Numbered from the stretch's first letter, positions 43,031-52,350 are shown. The stretch is 64,000 bases of DNA from Halorubrum aquaticum (GCF_900113615.1 NZ_FOPZ01000001.1:248001-312000); one strand, 5' to 3'. A program made the numbers and translations. The notes: generated by a model from the letters alone, not told the origin.

Positions 43031-44722
43031 CTACGGGCCGAACGCCTCGTTGAGTCGCTTCCGGAAGGCCTCGAGCTCCTCGAGGTGGTCGTTGATCTCC
43101 GAGATCTCCGTCTCGACGTCCTCGAGGTCGTCCCCGAGCCGTCCCTCGATATCGGTCAGGCGCGAATCGACCTCCGCGAGGTCGTCCCACAGGTCGTCGA
43201 ACTCCTCGTCGAAGCGGCCGAACCGGTCTTCCACCTCGTCGACCCGTTCGTCGGTCCGTTCGATCCCGGCCGCCGCGTCGTCGACCTCCTCGTAGAGGGT
43301 CTCGACGTCGTCATCGACGTCGTCGAGCGCGTCGTCGAGTCCGGCGATATCGGCCTCGAGAGAGGTCACGTCCGCGGCGACGCCCTCGACGGTCTCCTCG
43401 AGACCGTGGGTCGTCGCCTGAACCGCCGAAACGGTCTCTTCGAGGTCCTCGACCGTCGTCTCGACTCCGTCGACGTCCTCGCGTACGACGGCGAGGTCGT
43501 CCTCCACGCTCCCGACGGTCTCGGAGAGGTCGTCGGTGGTCGTTTCGACCGTCTCGACGGACGCTTCCACCTCGTCCACGGTCGTTTCGACCGCCTCGAC
43601 GTCGTCCGAGAGTTCTCCGTGAGCCCGCTCGCCGGCCGTGACTCGGGTGTCGAGGGACTCGACCGTGGATTCGACCTCGTCCACGCGGGCATCGAGTCCG
43701 TCGAGTACCTCCTTCGCCGTTCCCTCCTCGTCGATGAATTCGGCGAGCGCGTCGGCGTACGCCTCGATGTCGGCCACGCTCGATTGGAGCCTGCTGATCC
43801 GGACGTCGACGCTTCTCGGAACGCCGAGATCGAGTTCCGATCGGAGGACTTCCATGTCCTCCTCCTCGACCGCTCCCGACCGGATCTCCTCCGCGAGGGC
43901 GGCGGCGATCCCGCCCTGGGGAGCGGAAGCCGCGGTCGCGTCCGTATCGGGTTCGCCGTCCTCGTCCGACTCGCCGTCCCCTGCCGATTCGACGCCCTCC
44001 GCCGGTTCGGCGTCCTCCGTCGGCTCAACGTCCGCATCGGCCTCGTCGTCCGCGTCCTCGACCGACTCCGCCGTCTCCGCGTCCTTCCGTCGGGTGACCG
44101 CTGCCGTCGTTCCGTCGTCGACGCTTCGCGGCTCGGGGGTCGTGACGGGATCGGCGACCGCATCCGTGTCGTCGGTCGATTCGACGGCCGTATCCGCGTC
44201 GTCGGCGTCCTCCGAGTCGGTCACGTCGTCCTCGTCGTCCGTTGCGTCTCGGTCCGCTTCGGGCGCGTCCTCCATGCCGGGAAGCGTCGCACGGTCCCCC
44301 GAGAGCACCTCGCGGACCGCGTCGGTCTCGCCGGTTCCGAGCACGTCGCCGATCTCCTCGCCGACCGGGACGTGTTCGATGACCGGCGTCCCGAGGAATC
44401 CGTCCAAGTCGGGGTCGTCGTCGCGGATCCCGAAGACCGTCTCGACGGACTCCCCGGGCTCGAGCACGCGTTCGAACTCCACGCGGTGGTCCTTGTAGGC
44501 CGTCCAGTTCTCGCTCTCGTAGTCGGGGTGAAAGCCCACGCGGTCCATGGGGAACTCCTCGGGGATCCGGTCGACTATCCGTACCCGAACCGCGTCCTCG
44601 CGGCGGGAGGAGAGATCGAAGGTCACCGCGGGCACCGGGAACGCGTCGTCGGTGAAGGACTTCTCGACGCGGACGCCGTCCTCCTCGACGGTCGTCGTCG
44701 CTTCCGTCGTCCGTTCGTTCAT
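43031..44722 (-). CDS. Long coiled-coil protein with beta-sandwich head
   Basis: 563 residues. The first 130 form a beta-rich head (TVEEDGVRVEKSFTDDAFPV, then GFHPDYESENWTAYKDHRVE). Residues about 150-260 are an acidic disordered linker. From about 275 to the end a long heptad-like coiled coil runs with repeated hydrophobic Val/Leu every 3-4 residues (ETTVDEVEASVETVETTTDD and similar). No membrane segment or ATPase motif, so not an SMC. It may be a rod or scaffold; the same head appears in other haloarchaeal proteins, but its function is unknown to me. Confidence 0.65.
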   Translation of the reverse strand: MNERTTEATTTVEEDGVRVEKSFTDDAFPVPAVTFDLSSRREDAVRVRIVDRIPEEFPMDRVGFHPDYESENWTAYKDHRVEFERVLEPGESVETVFGIRDDDPDLDGFLGTPVIEHVPVGEEIGDVLGTGETDAVREVLSGDRATLPGMEDAPEADRDATDDEDDVTDSEDADDADTAVESTDDTDAVADPVTTPEPRSVDDGTTAAVTRRKDAETAESVEDADDEADADVEPTEDAEPAEGVESAGDGESDEDGEPDTDATAASAPQGGIAAALAEEIRSGAVEEEDMEVLRSELDLGVPRSVDVRISRLQSSVADIEAYADALAEFIDEEGTAKEVLDGLDARVDEVESTVESLDTRVTAGERAHGELSDDVEAVETTVDEVEASVETVETTTDDLSETVGSVEDDLAVVREDVDGVETTVEDLEETVSAVQATTHGLEETVEGVAADVTSLEADIAGLDDALDDVDDDVETLYEEVDDAAAGIERTDERVDEVEDRFGRFDEEFDDLWDDLAEVDSRLTDIEGRLGDDLEDVETEISEINDHLEELEAFRKRLNEAFGP

Positions 44723-44826
44723 ACGGTACCCTCCGTAAGCGAGGGCTTAAATTCCACGGGCGACCTCTCAAGCGTGATAACTGATCTCGGCGCGCGTCGA
44801 CCGTGAAACGCCTACAGCCCGGACGC

Positions 44827-45660
44827 CTACAGTTCGATCCGGTCGCCGATCTCGACGACCTGTAGTCGCTCCGGATGCTCGAAGCTGCGGACGTGTTCGT
44901 GGAGCGCCGTCGGGTCCGCGGTGAGCCCCTTCCACATGTCCCAGTGGGTGGGCACGAGCCGGTCGAGCTCCAGCGCGCTCGCGGCCTCGACTATCTCGTT
45001 CTCGTCGCTGTACCACTTGGTTCGGACCGGCTCACCGGTCTCCTTGTCCGGGATCGTCCCGATCGACCCGAACGCGAGGATCCCGAGATCGATGTCGTAC
45101 TCCTCGGCGAGCGCCGGGAACGCCGGGGAAGGCTTGCTGTCCCCGGCGTGGAACACCGTCCCCGTCGGGTGGTCGATCACGTATCCGACCGGGTGCGTGG
45201 CGTCCGCGTCGTGGGTCTCGACGACGTGGACGGTGAACTCGCCGATTCGGAGCTCGTCGCCCTCCGTCACCTCGCTGAACTGCTCGTCGTCGACGTCCCA
45301 CTCCTCCGTCCAGGACTCCTCCTCGTGCGCGACCGTAAGCGAGTCGTCCGGCGCGATGAACTCCGCGTCGGTGTTCGCGAGGATCGGGGCCTGTGAGGGG
45401 CCGTGGACGTGGTCGGTGTGTTCGTGGGTCGCGAGCACCGCGTCGGCGCTCTCGACGTCCTCCGGATCGAACGGGACCGGGATCATGCGGACCGTCCGCG
45501 GCGGATCGCCCGTGCCCACGTACGGGTCGATCCAGAGGACCGTTCCGTCGCGGCCCTTGATCGCGAAGCCGTTACAGCCGAGGTACCACAGCGACACCGT
45601 CTCGGGGTCGGCCTCCGCGACCGCGCGCGGGAGCCAGTCGCCCCAGTCGGAACTCGTCAT
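44827..45660 (-). CDS. MBL-fold metal-dependent hydrolase (UlaG/UPF0173-like)
   Basis: 277 residues. The metallo-beta-lactamase signature THEHTDHVHG carries His79, His81, Asp83 and His84; further ligands are in the DAGDSKPSP-like segment (VFHAGDSKPSP) and the later THWDMWKGL. The chain is typical of UlaG-like L-ascorbate lactonases and UPF0173 hydrolases. Substrate unknown. It stands alone and diverges from nnr. Confidence 0.85.
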   Translation of the reverse strand: MTSSDWGDWLPRAVAEADPETVSLWYLGCNGFAIKGRDGTVLWIDPYVGTGDPPRTVRMIPVPFDPEDVESADAVLATHEHTDHVHGPSQAPILANTDAEFIAPDDSLTVAHEEESWTEEWDVDDEQFSEVTEGDELRIGEFTVHVVETHDADATHPVGYVIDHPTGTVFHAGDSKPSPAFPALAEEYDIDLGILAFGSIGTIPDKETGEPVRTKWYSDENEIVEAASALELDRLVPTHWDMWKGLTADPTALHEHVRSFEHPERLQVVEIGDRIEL

Positions 45661-45762
45661 GTATGACCCTGTCTCGGCTCGCCCCCTAACCGTTCCGGAG
45701 TCGGTGGGGATCGATCGAGTCGAAACTCGCGTCCGAACCCGATCAATTAAACTTCATTTCGC

Positions 45763-45770
45763 TATATAAA
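45763..45770 (+). promoter_or_regulatory. TATA box of the nnr-moaC operon
   Basis: TATATAAA at 45763-45770 lies 30-37 nt upstream of the ATG at 45800, a textbook haloarchaeal core promoter for a nearly leaderless mRNA. The whole stretch 45740-45780 is AT-rich. Confidence 0.75.
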
Positions 45771-45799
45771 ATAGAGAGTTAGCGTCGGCCACCACCGTT

Positions 45800-47326
45800 A
45801 TGACCGTCACCGGCGGATCTCTCGACGTGATCTCCAGTGAACGGATGGCGGCCGTCGACGCCAACGCGGCCGCGCTCGGCGTTCCACGGAAACAGCTGAT
45901 GGAGTCGTCCGGCAACGCCGTCGCCCGGGCGGTCCGGTCGGCGAGCGACCCCGGCGAGAGGGTCGCGCTCGTGTGTGGCCGCGGGAACAACGGCGGGGAC
46001 GCGTTCGTCGCGGCCCGCTTCCTCGGCGACCGCGACGTGGCGGTCCATCTGCTCGGGCGACCGGAGTCGATCGGGACCGCGATCGCCCGCGAGAACTGGG
46101 AGACGCTCCGGGCGGCCGAGGTCCCGACCGTCACGGTCACGGACTCCGCGGCCCTCGATCTCGGCTCGCCGGACGTCGTCGTCGACGCGGTGCTCGGCAC
46201 CGGCGTCTCGGGGGAGCTACGCGAGCCGGCACGGACCGCGGCCGAACGGATGAACGCGCTGCGGTCGGCCGGGAGCGACGAGGGAGGGACCGGCACGACT
46301 GTGATCGCCGTCGACGTACCCTCGGGGATCGACGCCGACACGGGGAAGCCGACGGGCGGGGACGGGGCGGTCGCCGTCGAGGCGGACCGCGTCGTGACCT
46401 TCCACGACGCGAAGCCGGGGCTCGAGCGGCTCGAGGCGAGCGTAACGGTCGCCGACATCGGGATCCCGGCGGCCGCGGAGCGGTACACCGGCCCCGGCGA
46501 CCTCCTCGGGCTCGGCCGGAGCCCCGACTCACACAAGGGCGAGAACGGGGAGGTCCTCGTCGTCGGCGGCGGTCCCTACACCGGCGCGCCGGCGCTGTCC
46601 GCGCGGGCCGCGCTGCGGGCCGGAGCCGACCTCGTCAGGGTGGCGTGTCCAGCGAGCGTCGCCGACGAGGTCCAGGGTTACTCCGCGGACCTCATCGTCC
46701 GGGAGCTCCCGGGGGATGCGCTCGCACCCGATCACCTCGATCGGATCGCCGACCTCGCCGCCGACCGGGACGTCGTCGTGATCGGGCCGGGGATGGGGAC
46801 CGGGGACGGGTCGATCGAACTGGTCCGACGGTTCCTCGACGACTTCGCCCGCCGGGCGGTGGTCGACGCCGACGCCCTCCGAGTCGTCCCCGAGGTCGAC
46901 ACGGACGCTGAGCTGATCTGTACGCCACACCAGGGGGAGCTGCGCGGGATGGGAGGCGAGACCGCCGCGGACCCGGCGGAGCGGGCGGAACTGGTTCGGG
47001 ACTTCGCCGCGGACGTGGGCCACACCCTCCTCGTGAAGGGGCGGTACGACGTGATAGCGAGTGACGACGGGGAGCGGGTTCGACAGAACAGAACCGGAAA
47101 TCCGGGAATGACCGTCGGCGGCACCGGTGACGTGCTCGCGGGGACGGTCGGCGCGCTCGCGGCTCAAACGGACCCGCGAACGGCTCAAACGGACCCGTTT
47201 CAGGCGGCCGCGGCGGGCGCGTACGTCAACGGGCTCGCCGGCGACGCGGCCGCGGAGGCGAACGGACACGGGCTCGTGGCGACGGACTTAATCGACCGGC
47301 TCCCGCACGCGCTGTACGATGAGTGA
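45800..47326 (+). CDS. nnr: Bifunctional NAD(P)H-hydrate repair enzyme
   Basis: 508 residues. The N-terminal NnrE epimerase domain (about 1-220) has LVCGRGNNGGDAFVAARFL and VPSGIDADTGKPT; the C-terminal NnrD dehydratase domain (about 230-505) has the kinase-like NPGMTVGGTGDVLAGTVGAL and DADALRVVPE. Together they epimerise and dehydrate NADHX/NADPHX back to NAD(P)H. The stop overlaps the moaC start by 8 bp. Confidence 0.93.
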   Translation: MTVTGGSLDVISSERMAAVDANAAALGVPRKQLMESSGNAVARAVRSASDPGERVALVCGRGNNGGDAFVAARFLGDRDVAVHLLGRPESIGTAIARENWETLRAAEVPTVTVTDSAALDLGSPDVVVDAVLGTGVSGELREPARTAAERMNALRSAGSDEGGTGTTVIAVDVPSGIDADTGKPTGGDGAVAVEADRVVTFHDAKPGLERLEASVTVADIGIPAAAERYTGPGDLLGLGRSPDSHKGENGEVLVVGGGPYTGAPALSARAALRAGADLVRVACPASVADEVQGYSADLIVRELPGDALAPDHLDRIADLAADRDVVVIGPGMGTGDGSIELVRRFLDDFARRAVVDADALRVVPEVDTDAELICTPHQGELRGMGGETAADPAERAELVRDFAADVGHTLLVKGRYDVIASDDGERVRQNRTGNPGMTVGGTGDVLAGTVGALAAQTDPRTAQTDPFQAAAAGAYVNGLAGDAAAEANGHGLVATDLIDRLPHALYDE

Positions 47327-47825
47327 GGAGCCGAACCCGGAGACGACTCGGGACGACGAGCTGACCCACACGACCGCCGACGGCGACGTCCAGATGGTCG
47401 ACGTGGGCGAAAAGCCCGACACGGCCCGACGGGCGGTCGCACGCGGCGAGATCCGGCTCACGCCCTCCACGGTCGAGGCGATCCGCGCCGACGGGATCGG
47501 GAAGGGCGACGTGCTCGCGACCGCGCGGATCGGCGCGATACAGGCCGTCAAACACACCTGGGAGACGATCCCGATGTGTCACCAGATCCCGATCACGAAC
47601 GTCGACACCGAGTTCGCCGTCGACGACGACCGGGTCGAGTTGACCGTCACCGTGGAGACGACCGGCAAGACCGGCTGCGAGATGGAGGCGCTCGAGGGCG
47701 TCACGACCGGGCTCAACACCGTCTGGGACATGGTGAAGGCCGCGGAGAAGGACGCCGACGGCGACTACCCGGACACGCGTATCTCTGACGTCGAGGTCGT
47801 CTCGAAGGAGAAGCGAACGATATAG
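47319..47825 (+). CDS. moaC: Cyclic pyranopterin monophosphate synthase
   Basis: 168 residues, normal length. Family motifs MVDVGEKPDTARRAVARGEI, CHQIPITNVD, and the catalytic MEALEGVTTGLNTVWDMVKA are complete. It makes cyclic pyranopterin monophosphate, the second step of molybdenum cofactor synthesis. Translationally linked to nnr by an 8-bp overlap. The molybdenum enzymes at 38455 and 49649 would use the product. Confidence 0.95.
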   Translation: MSEEPNPETTRDDELTHTTADGDVQMVDVGEKPDTARRAVARGEIRLTPSTVEAIRADGIGKGDVLATARIGAIQAVKHTWETIPMCHQIPITNVDTEFAVDDDRVELTVTVETTGKTGCEMEALEGVTTGLNTVWDMVKAAEKDADGDYPDTRISDVEVVSKEKRTI

Positions 47826-47844
47826 GACGGGGTGAACCGACGGG

Positions 47845-49557
47845 CTAGAACAGTCCGGAGACGTTCCCGTCCGCGTCGACGTCGATCTCCTCGGCGGCCG
47901 GCTCGGCGGGGAGCCCCGGCATCGTCATCACGTCGGCGGTCTTCGCCACGAGGAATCCCGCGCCGGCCGAGGGCGTCACCTCCCTGATCGTGAGCGTCCA
48001 TCCCTTCGGAACGCCGGTCAGCGAGGCGTCGTCCGAGAAGGAGTACGGCGTCTTCGAGAGACAGACCGGGAGGTCGCCGTATCCCCACTCCTCGAGGCGG
48101 TCGACGTCGTCCCCCGCGCCGTCGACGTACTCCACGCCGTCCGCGCCGTACACCTCGCGGGCGACCGTCTCGATCTTCTCCCGTACCGGCCGCTCGACGT
48201 CGTACAGCGGCGCGAACTCGCCGGACCCTGCCAGGTCTCGGACCCGCTCGGCGAGGTCGGTCGCCCCGTCACCGCCGTCGCGGTACGCCGTCGACCGGGA
48301 GACGGCGATCCCGTCCTCGTCGAGCGCCGATTCCAGCGCGGCGAGTTCGGCCTCCGTGTCGTCCGGGAACACGTTGATCGCGACGACCGTCGGGACTCCG
48401 AACGACTCGACGATCTCGACGTGTCGTCGGACGTTGTCGACGCCCGCACGCACGGCGTCGGGGTCGGGGTCCGCGAGCGCGTCGAAGTCGGCCGGCCACA
48501 TCTCCAGTCCGTGGCGTTTGGCCCCGCGAACCGTCGCGACGACGACCGCGACGTCCGGGACGATCCCCTCCCGGGCGACGATGTGTGCGAACTTCTCCGC
48601 GCCCAGATCAGCGCCGAAGCCGGCCTCGGTGACGAGGAAGTCCGAGAGCGACGCGCCGACGCGGTCGGCCACGAGGGTGTTGGTGCCGTGTGCGATGTTC
48701 GCGAACGGGCCGCCGTGGACGAGCGCCGGAACGCCCTCGACCGTCTGGACGAGGTTCGGTCGGAACGCGTCCCGGAGCAGCGCCGCGACCGCGCCGGTGA
48801 CGCCGAGGTCCGCCGGGGTAACGGGCTCGCCGTCGTCGTCCTCCGCGAGGACGATCCGGCCGATCCGCGCCTTCAGGTCCTCGAGGTCGGTCGCGAGCCC
48901 GAGCACCGCCATCAGCTCGGAGGCCGCGGTGATGACGAACTCGTCCTCTCTGGGGACGCCGCGGGTGGGACCGCCGAGCCCGAGCACCGTCTCTCGGAGC
49001 GCCCGGTCGTTGACGTCGAGCGCCCGCGGCCAGTCGATCCGTCGTACGTCGATCCCGAGCTCGTTCCCCTGGTGGAGGTGGTTGTCGAGCGCCGCGGCGA
49101 TCAGGTCGTGTGCGGCCGTCAGCGCGTGGATGTCGCCAGTGAAGTGGAGGTTGATCGCCTCCATCGGCAACACCTGTGAGTAGCCGCCGCCGGCCGCGCC
49201 ACCCTTGATCCCGAAGACCGGGCCCAGCGAGGGTTCGCGGAGCGCGACCGTCGTCGACTCGCCGAGCCCCGCGAGCGCCTGTCCGAGCCCGACCGTCGTC
49301 ACCGTCTTCCCCTCGCCCTTCGGCGTCGGCGTCATCCCCGTCACGAGGACGGTCGTGCCGTCGGCGTCGTCCGCGGTCGCCGACCGAACCGCCTCCTGTG
49401 TGAGCTTCGCGACGCCCTCGCCTCGCGGCTCGATGTCCTCGGGCGTCAGGCCGAGGTCCCCGGCCACCTCCTCGATGGGGCGCGTGTCGGTCGCGCGCGC
49501 GACGGCGAGGTCGGATTCCGGGGCTCCATCGTCGACGTCCGTATCGGTCGTCACCAT
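47845..49557 (-). CDS. fhs: Formate-tetrahydrofolate ligase
   Basis: 570 residues, the usual length. The ATP-binding TPTPKGEGKTVTTVGL, EPSLGPVFGIKGGAAGGGYS, and the C-terminal VPKGWTLTIREVTPSAGAGF, then MTMPGLP are diagnostic. It ligates formate to tetrahydrofolate to give 10-formyl-THF for purine and one-carbon metabolism. Convergent with moaC and followed by formate dehydrogenase on the same strand. Confidence 0.96.
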   Translation of the reverse strand: MVTTDTDVDDGAPESDLAVARATDTRPIEEVAGDLGLTPEDIEPRGEGVAKLTQEAVRSATADDADGTTVLVTGMTPTPKGEGKTVTTVGLGQALAGLGESTTVALREPSLGPVFGIKGGAAGGGYSQVLPMEAINLHFTGDIHALTAAHDLIAAALDNHLHQGNELGIDVRRIDWPRALDVNDRALRETVLGLGGPTRGVPREDEFVITAASELMAVLGLATDLEDLKARIGRIVLAEDDDGEPVTPADLGVTGAVAALLRDAFRPNLVQTVEGVPALVHGGPFANIAHGTNTLVADRVGASLSDFLVTEAGFGADLGAEKFAHIVAREGIVPDVAVVVATVRGAKRHGLEMWPADFDALADPDPDAVRAGVDNVRRHVEIVESFGVPTVVAINVFPDDTEAELAALESALDEDGIAVSRSTAYRDGGDGATDLAERVRDLAGSGEFAPLYDVERPVREKIETVAREVYGADGVEYVDGAGDDVDRLEEWGYGDLPVCLSKTPYSFSDDASLTGVPKGWTLTIREVTPSAGAGFLVAKTADVMTMPGLPAEPAAEEIDVDADGNVSGLF

Positions 49558-49648
49558 ACCGGCCCTTCACGGGGACGGGTCAAGAGCGTTGGAGGTCGTT
49601 CCGATCGCGTGGGAGGGAGGAACCGATCGCTCCCGGCACCGAGACGGC

Positions 49649-51799
49649 TCAGTCGTCGGCGGGTTCGGGGTCGTCGCCGGCCGGCTCGCCGCCGTCGGAG
49701 ACGGTGACGGCGATGTCCGCGGCGGCGGCCTTGTACTCGGGGATCTTCGCGCGGTCGTCGAGCACGTCGTTCGTGAGCCGGTTCGCGGAGGCGGCCGCGA
49801 AGTGCGGCGTCGTCCAGACGACGCCCTCCTTGATGTCCTCCGTCACCTGTGCTTTCACCTCGATCTCGCCGCGTCGCGACCGGAGCGTCACCATGTCGCC
49901 GTCCTCGATCCCGTAGCTCTCGGCGTCGTTCGGGTGGACGTCGACGAAGTTCTCCGGGTGCTGTCGCGAGAGCGTGGGCGAGCGCCGGCTCATCGTTCCC
50001 GTGTTGTAGTGCTCCTCGAGCCGCGCGGTGGTGAGGATCAGCGGGTACTCCTCGTCGGGGACCTCCGCGGGCGGCTGGTGGCGGACGCCCTCGATCTGCC
50101 CGAGCCCGCTCTCCGTGTCGAAGGAGTCCTCGTAGAGGAACTGGTCGCCCTCGTCGCCCTCCTCGTAGCAGGGCCAGTGGAGCCCCTCCTCGCCGAGCCC
50201 GTCGTAGGTCATCCCGTGGTAGATCGGACAGACCTCCCGCAACTCCTCGAAGACGGCCTCCACGTCCTCGAAGCGGAACTCGTCCTCGCTGAAGAGGCGG
50301 CTACCGACCTCCATCAGGATCTCGAGGTCGTGTTTGGTGTTCTCGTGGACCTTCTCGACCCCGCGCATCCGCTGGACGCGGCGGTCGGTGTTGGTGACGG
50401 TGCCGCCGCGTTCGGCCCACGTCGTCGCCGGGAGGACGACGTCGGCGAACTCGGCGGTCTCCGTCATGAAGATGTCCTGAGCGACCATGAACTCGAGCGA
50501 TTTCAGCCGCTCCTCGACCTCGTTGCCGTCGGGCTCGCTCATCACGGGGTTCTCGCCCATCACGTAGAGACCGTGGACCGAGTGGCCCGCCTCGTGGGAG
50601 ATCTCGACGTTGGTGAGTCCGGGCTCGTCGGGTACCTCGAAGCCCCAGACCTCCTCGACCGACTCGCGGGCCTCGTCGTCGTCGACGAGTTGGTAGCCGG
50701 GCAGGACGTTCGGCATCGCGCCCACGTCGCTCGTCCCCTGGACGTTGTTCTGTCCGCGGAGCGGGTTGACGCCGGTGCCCGGCTTGCCGAGGTTGCCCGT
50801 GATCAACGCGAGGTTGATCTCGTTCTGGACGTTGTCGACGCCGCAGGTGTGCTGGCTCATCCCCATCCCGGTGAAGATGGCGGCGTTGTTCGCCATCGCG
50901 TACTTCTCGGCGGCGAGCTCGATGTCCTCGAGCGGGACGCCCGCCTCCTCCGCGGCTTCCTCCTTGTCGAAGTCCGCGAGCGTCTCCTTGAGGTGCTCGA
51001 ACCCCTCGGTCCGCTCCTCGATGAAGTCCTCGTCGATCCAGCCCGCGTCGGGCTCGGCCTCGTGGCGCTCGAGGATCGTCTTGAGCACGACGTTCAAGAG
51101 CGGGATGTCGGCGCCCGGATTCAACTGGAGGTGCATGTGGCGGTCGGTCTCCTCGATGTCGAACGAGCGCGTGGTCTTGTTGGCGTGGGGGTCGACCTGG
51201 ATGACGGTCGCGCCCTCCAGGACCGCCTGTCGGAAGTACTGGCTGTTGGCGATCGGGTGCTGCTCGCCGGGGTTCGCGCCCTGGATCCAGAACACGTCCG
51301 CGGCCTCCTCCAAGTCCTCCATGCTGTTCGTCATCGCGCCCGCGCCGAGGCTGGTCCGGAGCGCCCAGACGGTCGAGGCGTGGCACATCCGGGTACAGTT
51401 GTCGACGTTGTTGGTACCGTATCGGCGCGCGAGCTTCTGGAGGAGGTAGTTCTCCTCGTTCATCGTCTTCGAGGAGCCGTAAAAGCCCATCCCGTCGGGG
51501 CCGTGCTCCTCGCGGATCCGCTCCATCTCCGAGACGATCCGGTCGTAGGCCTCCTCCCACGTCGCCTCGCGGAACTCGCCGTCCTCCTTTATCAGGGGTT
51601 CCGTGAGTCGGTCCTCGTGGTCGATGACCTGCGTCGCCGCGCCGCCCTTGATACAGATCCGGCCCTCGTTGACCGGGGCGTCACCCCACGGCCTGAAGTT
51701 CACGTCGCCGAGGTCCTCTCCCTGCTGTATCTGGATCCCGCACCCGACGCCACAGTACGGGCAGATCGTCTTGACCGCGTCGTCCCCTTCACTGGACAT
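49649..51799 (-). CDS. Formate dehydrogenase-like molybdopterin oxidoreductase, alpha subunit
   Basis: 716 residues. An N-terminal [4Fe-4S] site uses Cys13/16/20/49 (CPYCGVGC and GRICIKG). The molybdenum ligand is Cys139 in RMCHASTVWAL, the cysteine form of the site that holds selenocysteine in other FDHs. The molydopterin-binding motifs GANPGEQHP, RGQNNVQGTSDVG and SRRSPTLSRQHPENFVDVHP follow. There is no Tat signal, so it is cytoplasmic. Expected reaction: formate to CO2; other small oxidoreductases of this family cannot be excluded. No beta or gamma subunit is nearby. Start chosen at 51799. Confidence 0.85.
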   Translation of the reverse strand: MSSEGDDAVKTICPYCGVGCGIQIQQGEDLGDVNFRPWGDAPVNEGRICIKGGAATQVIDHEDRLTEPLIKEDGEFREATWEEAYDRIVSEMERIREEHGPDGMGFYGSSKTMNEENYLLQKLARRYGTNNVDNCTRMCHASTVWALRTSLGAGAMTNSMEDLEEAADVFWIQGANPGEQHPIANSQYFRQAVLEGATVIQVDPHANKTTRSFDIEETDRHMHLQLNPGADIPLLNVVLKTILERHEAEPDAGWIDEDFIEERTEGFEHLKETLADFDKEEAAEEAGVPLEDIELAAEKYAMANNAAIFTGMGMSQHTCGVDNVQNEINLALITGNLGKPGTGVNPLRGQNNVQGTSDVGAMPNVLPGYQLVDDDEARESVEEVWGFEVPDEPGLTNVEISHEAGHSVHGLYVMGENPVMSEPDGNEVEERLKSLEFMVAQDIFMTETAEFADVVLPATTWAERGGTVTNTDRRVQRMRGVEKVHENTKHDLEILMEVGSRLFSEDEFRFEDVEAVFEELREVCPIYHGMTYDGLGEEGLHWPCYEEGDEGDQFLYEDSFDTESGLGQIEGVRHQPPAEVPDEEYPLILTTARLEEHYNTGTMSRRSPTLSRQHPENFVDVHPNDAESYGIEDGDMVTLRSRRGEIEVKAQVTEDIKEGVVWTTPHFAAASANRLTNDVLDDRAKIPEYKAAAADIAVTVSDGGEPAGDDPEPADD

Positions 51800-51932
51800 T
51801 CCGATCACCCGCTCGGAGCGTGTTCATGTGTCACGATCTATGCCGCTAGTTCCATGAGTGTGTCGGTGGCGCTCCTTTTTCCGAACCGATCTCCCGAGAG
51901 ACCGGGTCGGATCCGGTCCGATCAACACCCAC

Positions 51933-52038
51933 CTTTTTCTCGTCGGGTTCCGCCGCTCACTACGTTCGCTTCGGGAACCACTCCTCGAAAACCCTGGAGG
52001 GAAAAAGCCGACTCCGCCGTCTTCGACGGCTCCGTCGG
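51933..52038 (+). repeat. 5' part of structured element: stacked hairpins
   Basis: CTTTTTC (51933-51939) pairs with GAAAAAG (52001-52007). Nested inside, GGTTCC (51946-51951) pairs with GGAACC (51974-51979) and CTCC (51981-51984) with GGAG (51996-51999). Next, CCGAC (52008-52012) pairs with GTCGG (52034-52038) and CCGTC (52017-52021) with GACGG (52025-52029), loop TTC. The segments lie side by side and nested, as in a folded RNA. Confidence 0.6.
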
Positions 52039-52116
52039 TGAACCGCTCGCTTCGCTCGCGGATGCTCGATCCCCACTGTTCAATACAGTCGAAACAACGA
52101 CCGATTCTGCTGTGCT

Positions 52117-52350
52117 GTGGCGCGCCTCGAGTGGCCCGAAGGGCCGCGAGGAGCCCGCGAGGGACGCTGCGAGCGCTTGGAAAGCGCGAGCAGCGAGGCT
52201 GGGGAGGTCTGAGGTGCGGTCGCGGGGAGGGAGAGACGCAAAGAGGCAGTCGAGAGGACGCCGCAGGCGACGTAAGGACCGCAGGGAGCGAACACAGTGA
52301 GCGACCGAGGACCACAGCGAGCGTGCGGCGTCCTCTCGGCTGGGGCTTTG
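52117..52350 (+). ncRNA. Candidate structured RNA, three hairpins
   Basis: Hairpin A: CCTCG/CGAGG (52125-52129/52147-52151) outside GGCCC-GAA-GGGCC (52133-52145). Hairpin B (52165-52195): CGCTGC and GCAGCG close an inner GCGCTT-GGA-AAGCGC, with GA on both sides as a symmetric 2x2 internal loop, the pattern of tandem sheared G-A pairs. Hairpin C: an 18-bp stem (52247-52264 with 52325-52342; one G-T) extended by CAAAG/CTTTG at 52239-52243 and 52346-52350. The G-A positions make sense on the plus strand. Could equally be a palindromic transposable repeat; expression is not known. Confidence 0.5.

Noticed and set aside
49205-52300. 1031-codon plus-strand frame
   Set aside because: Antisense to fhs and formate dehydrogenase, which have complete family motifs; Arg/Val-rich shadow.
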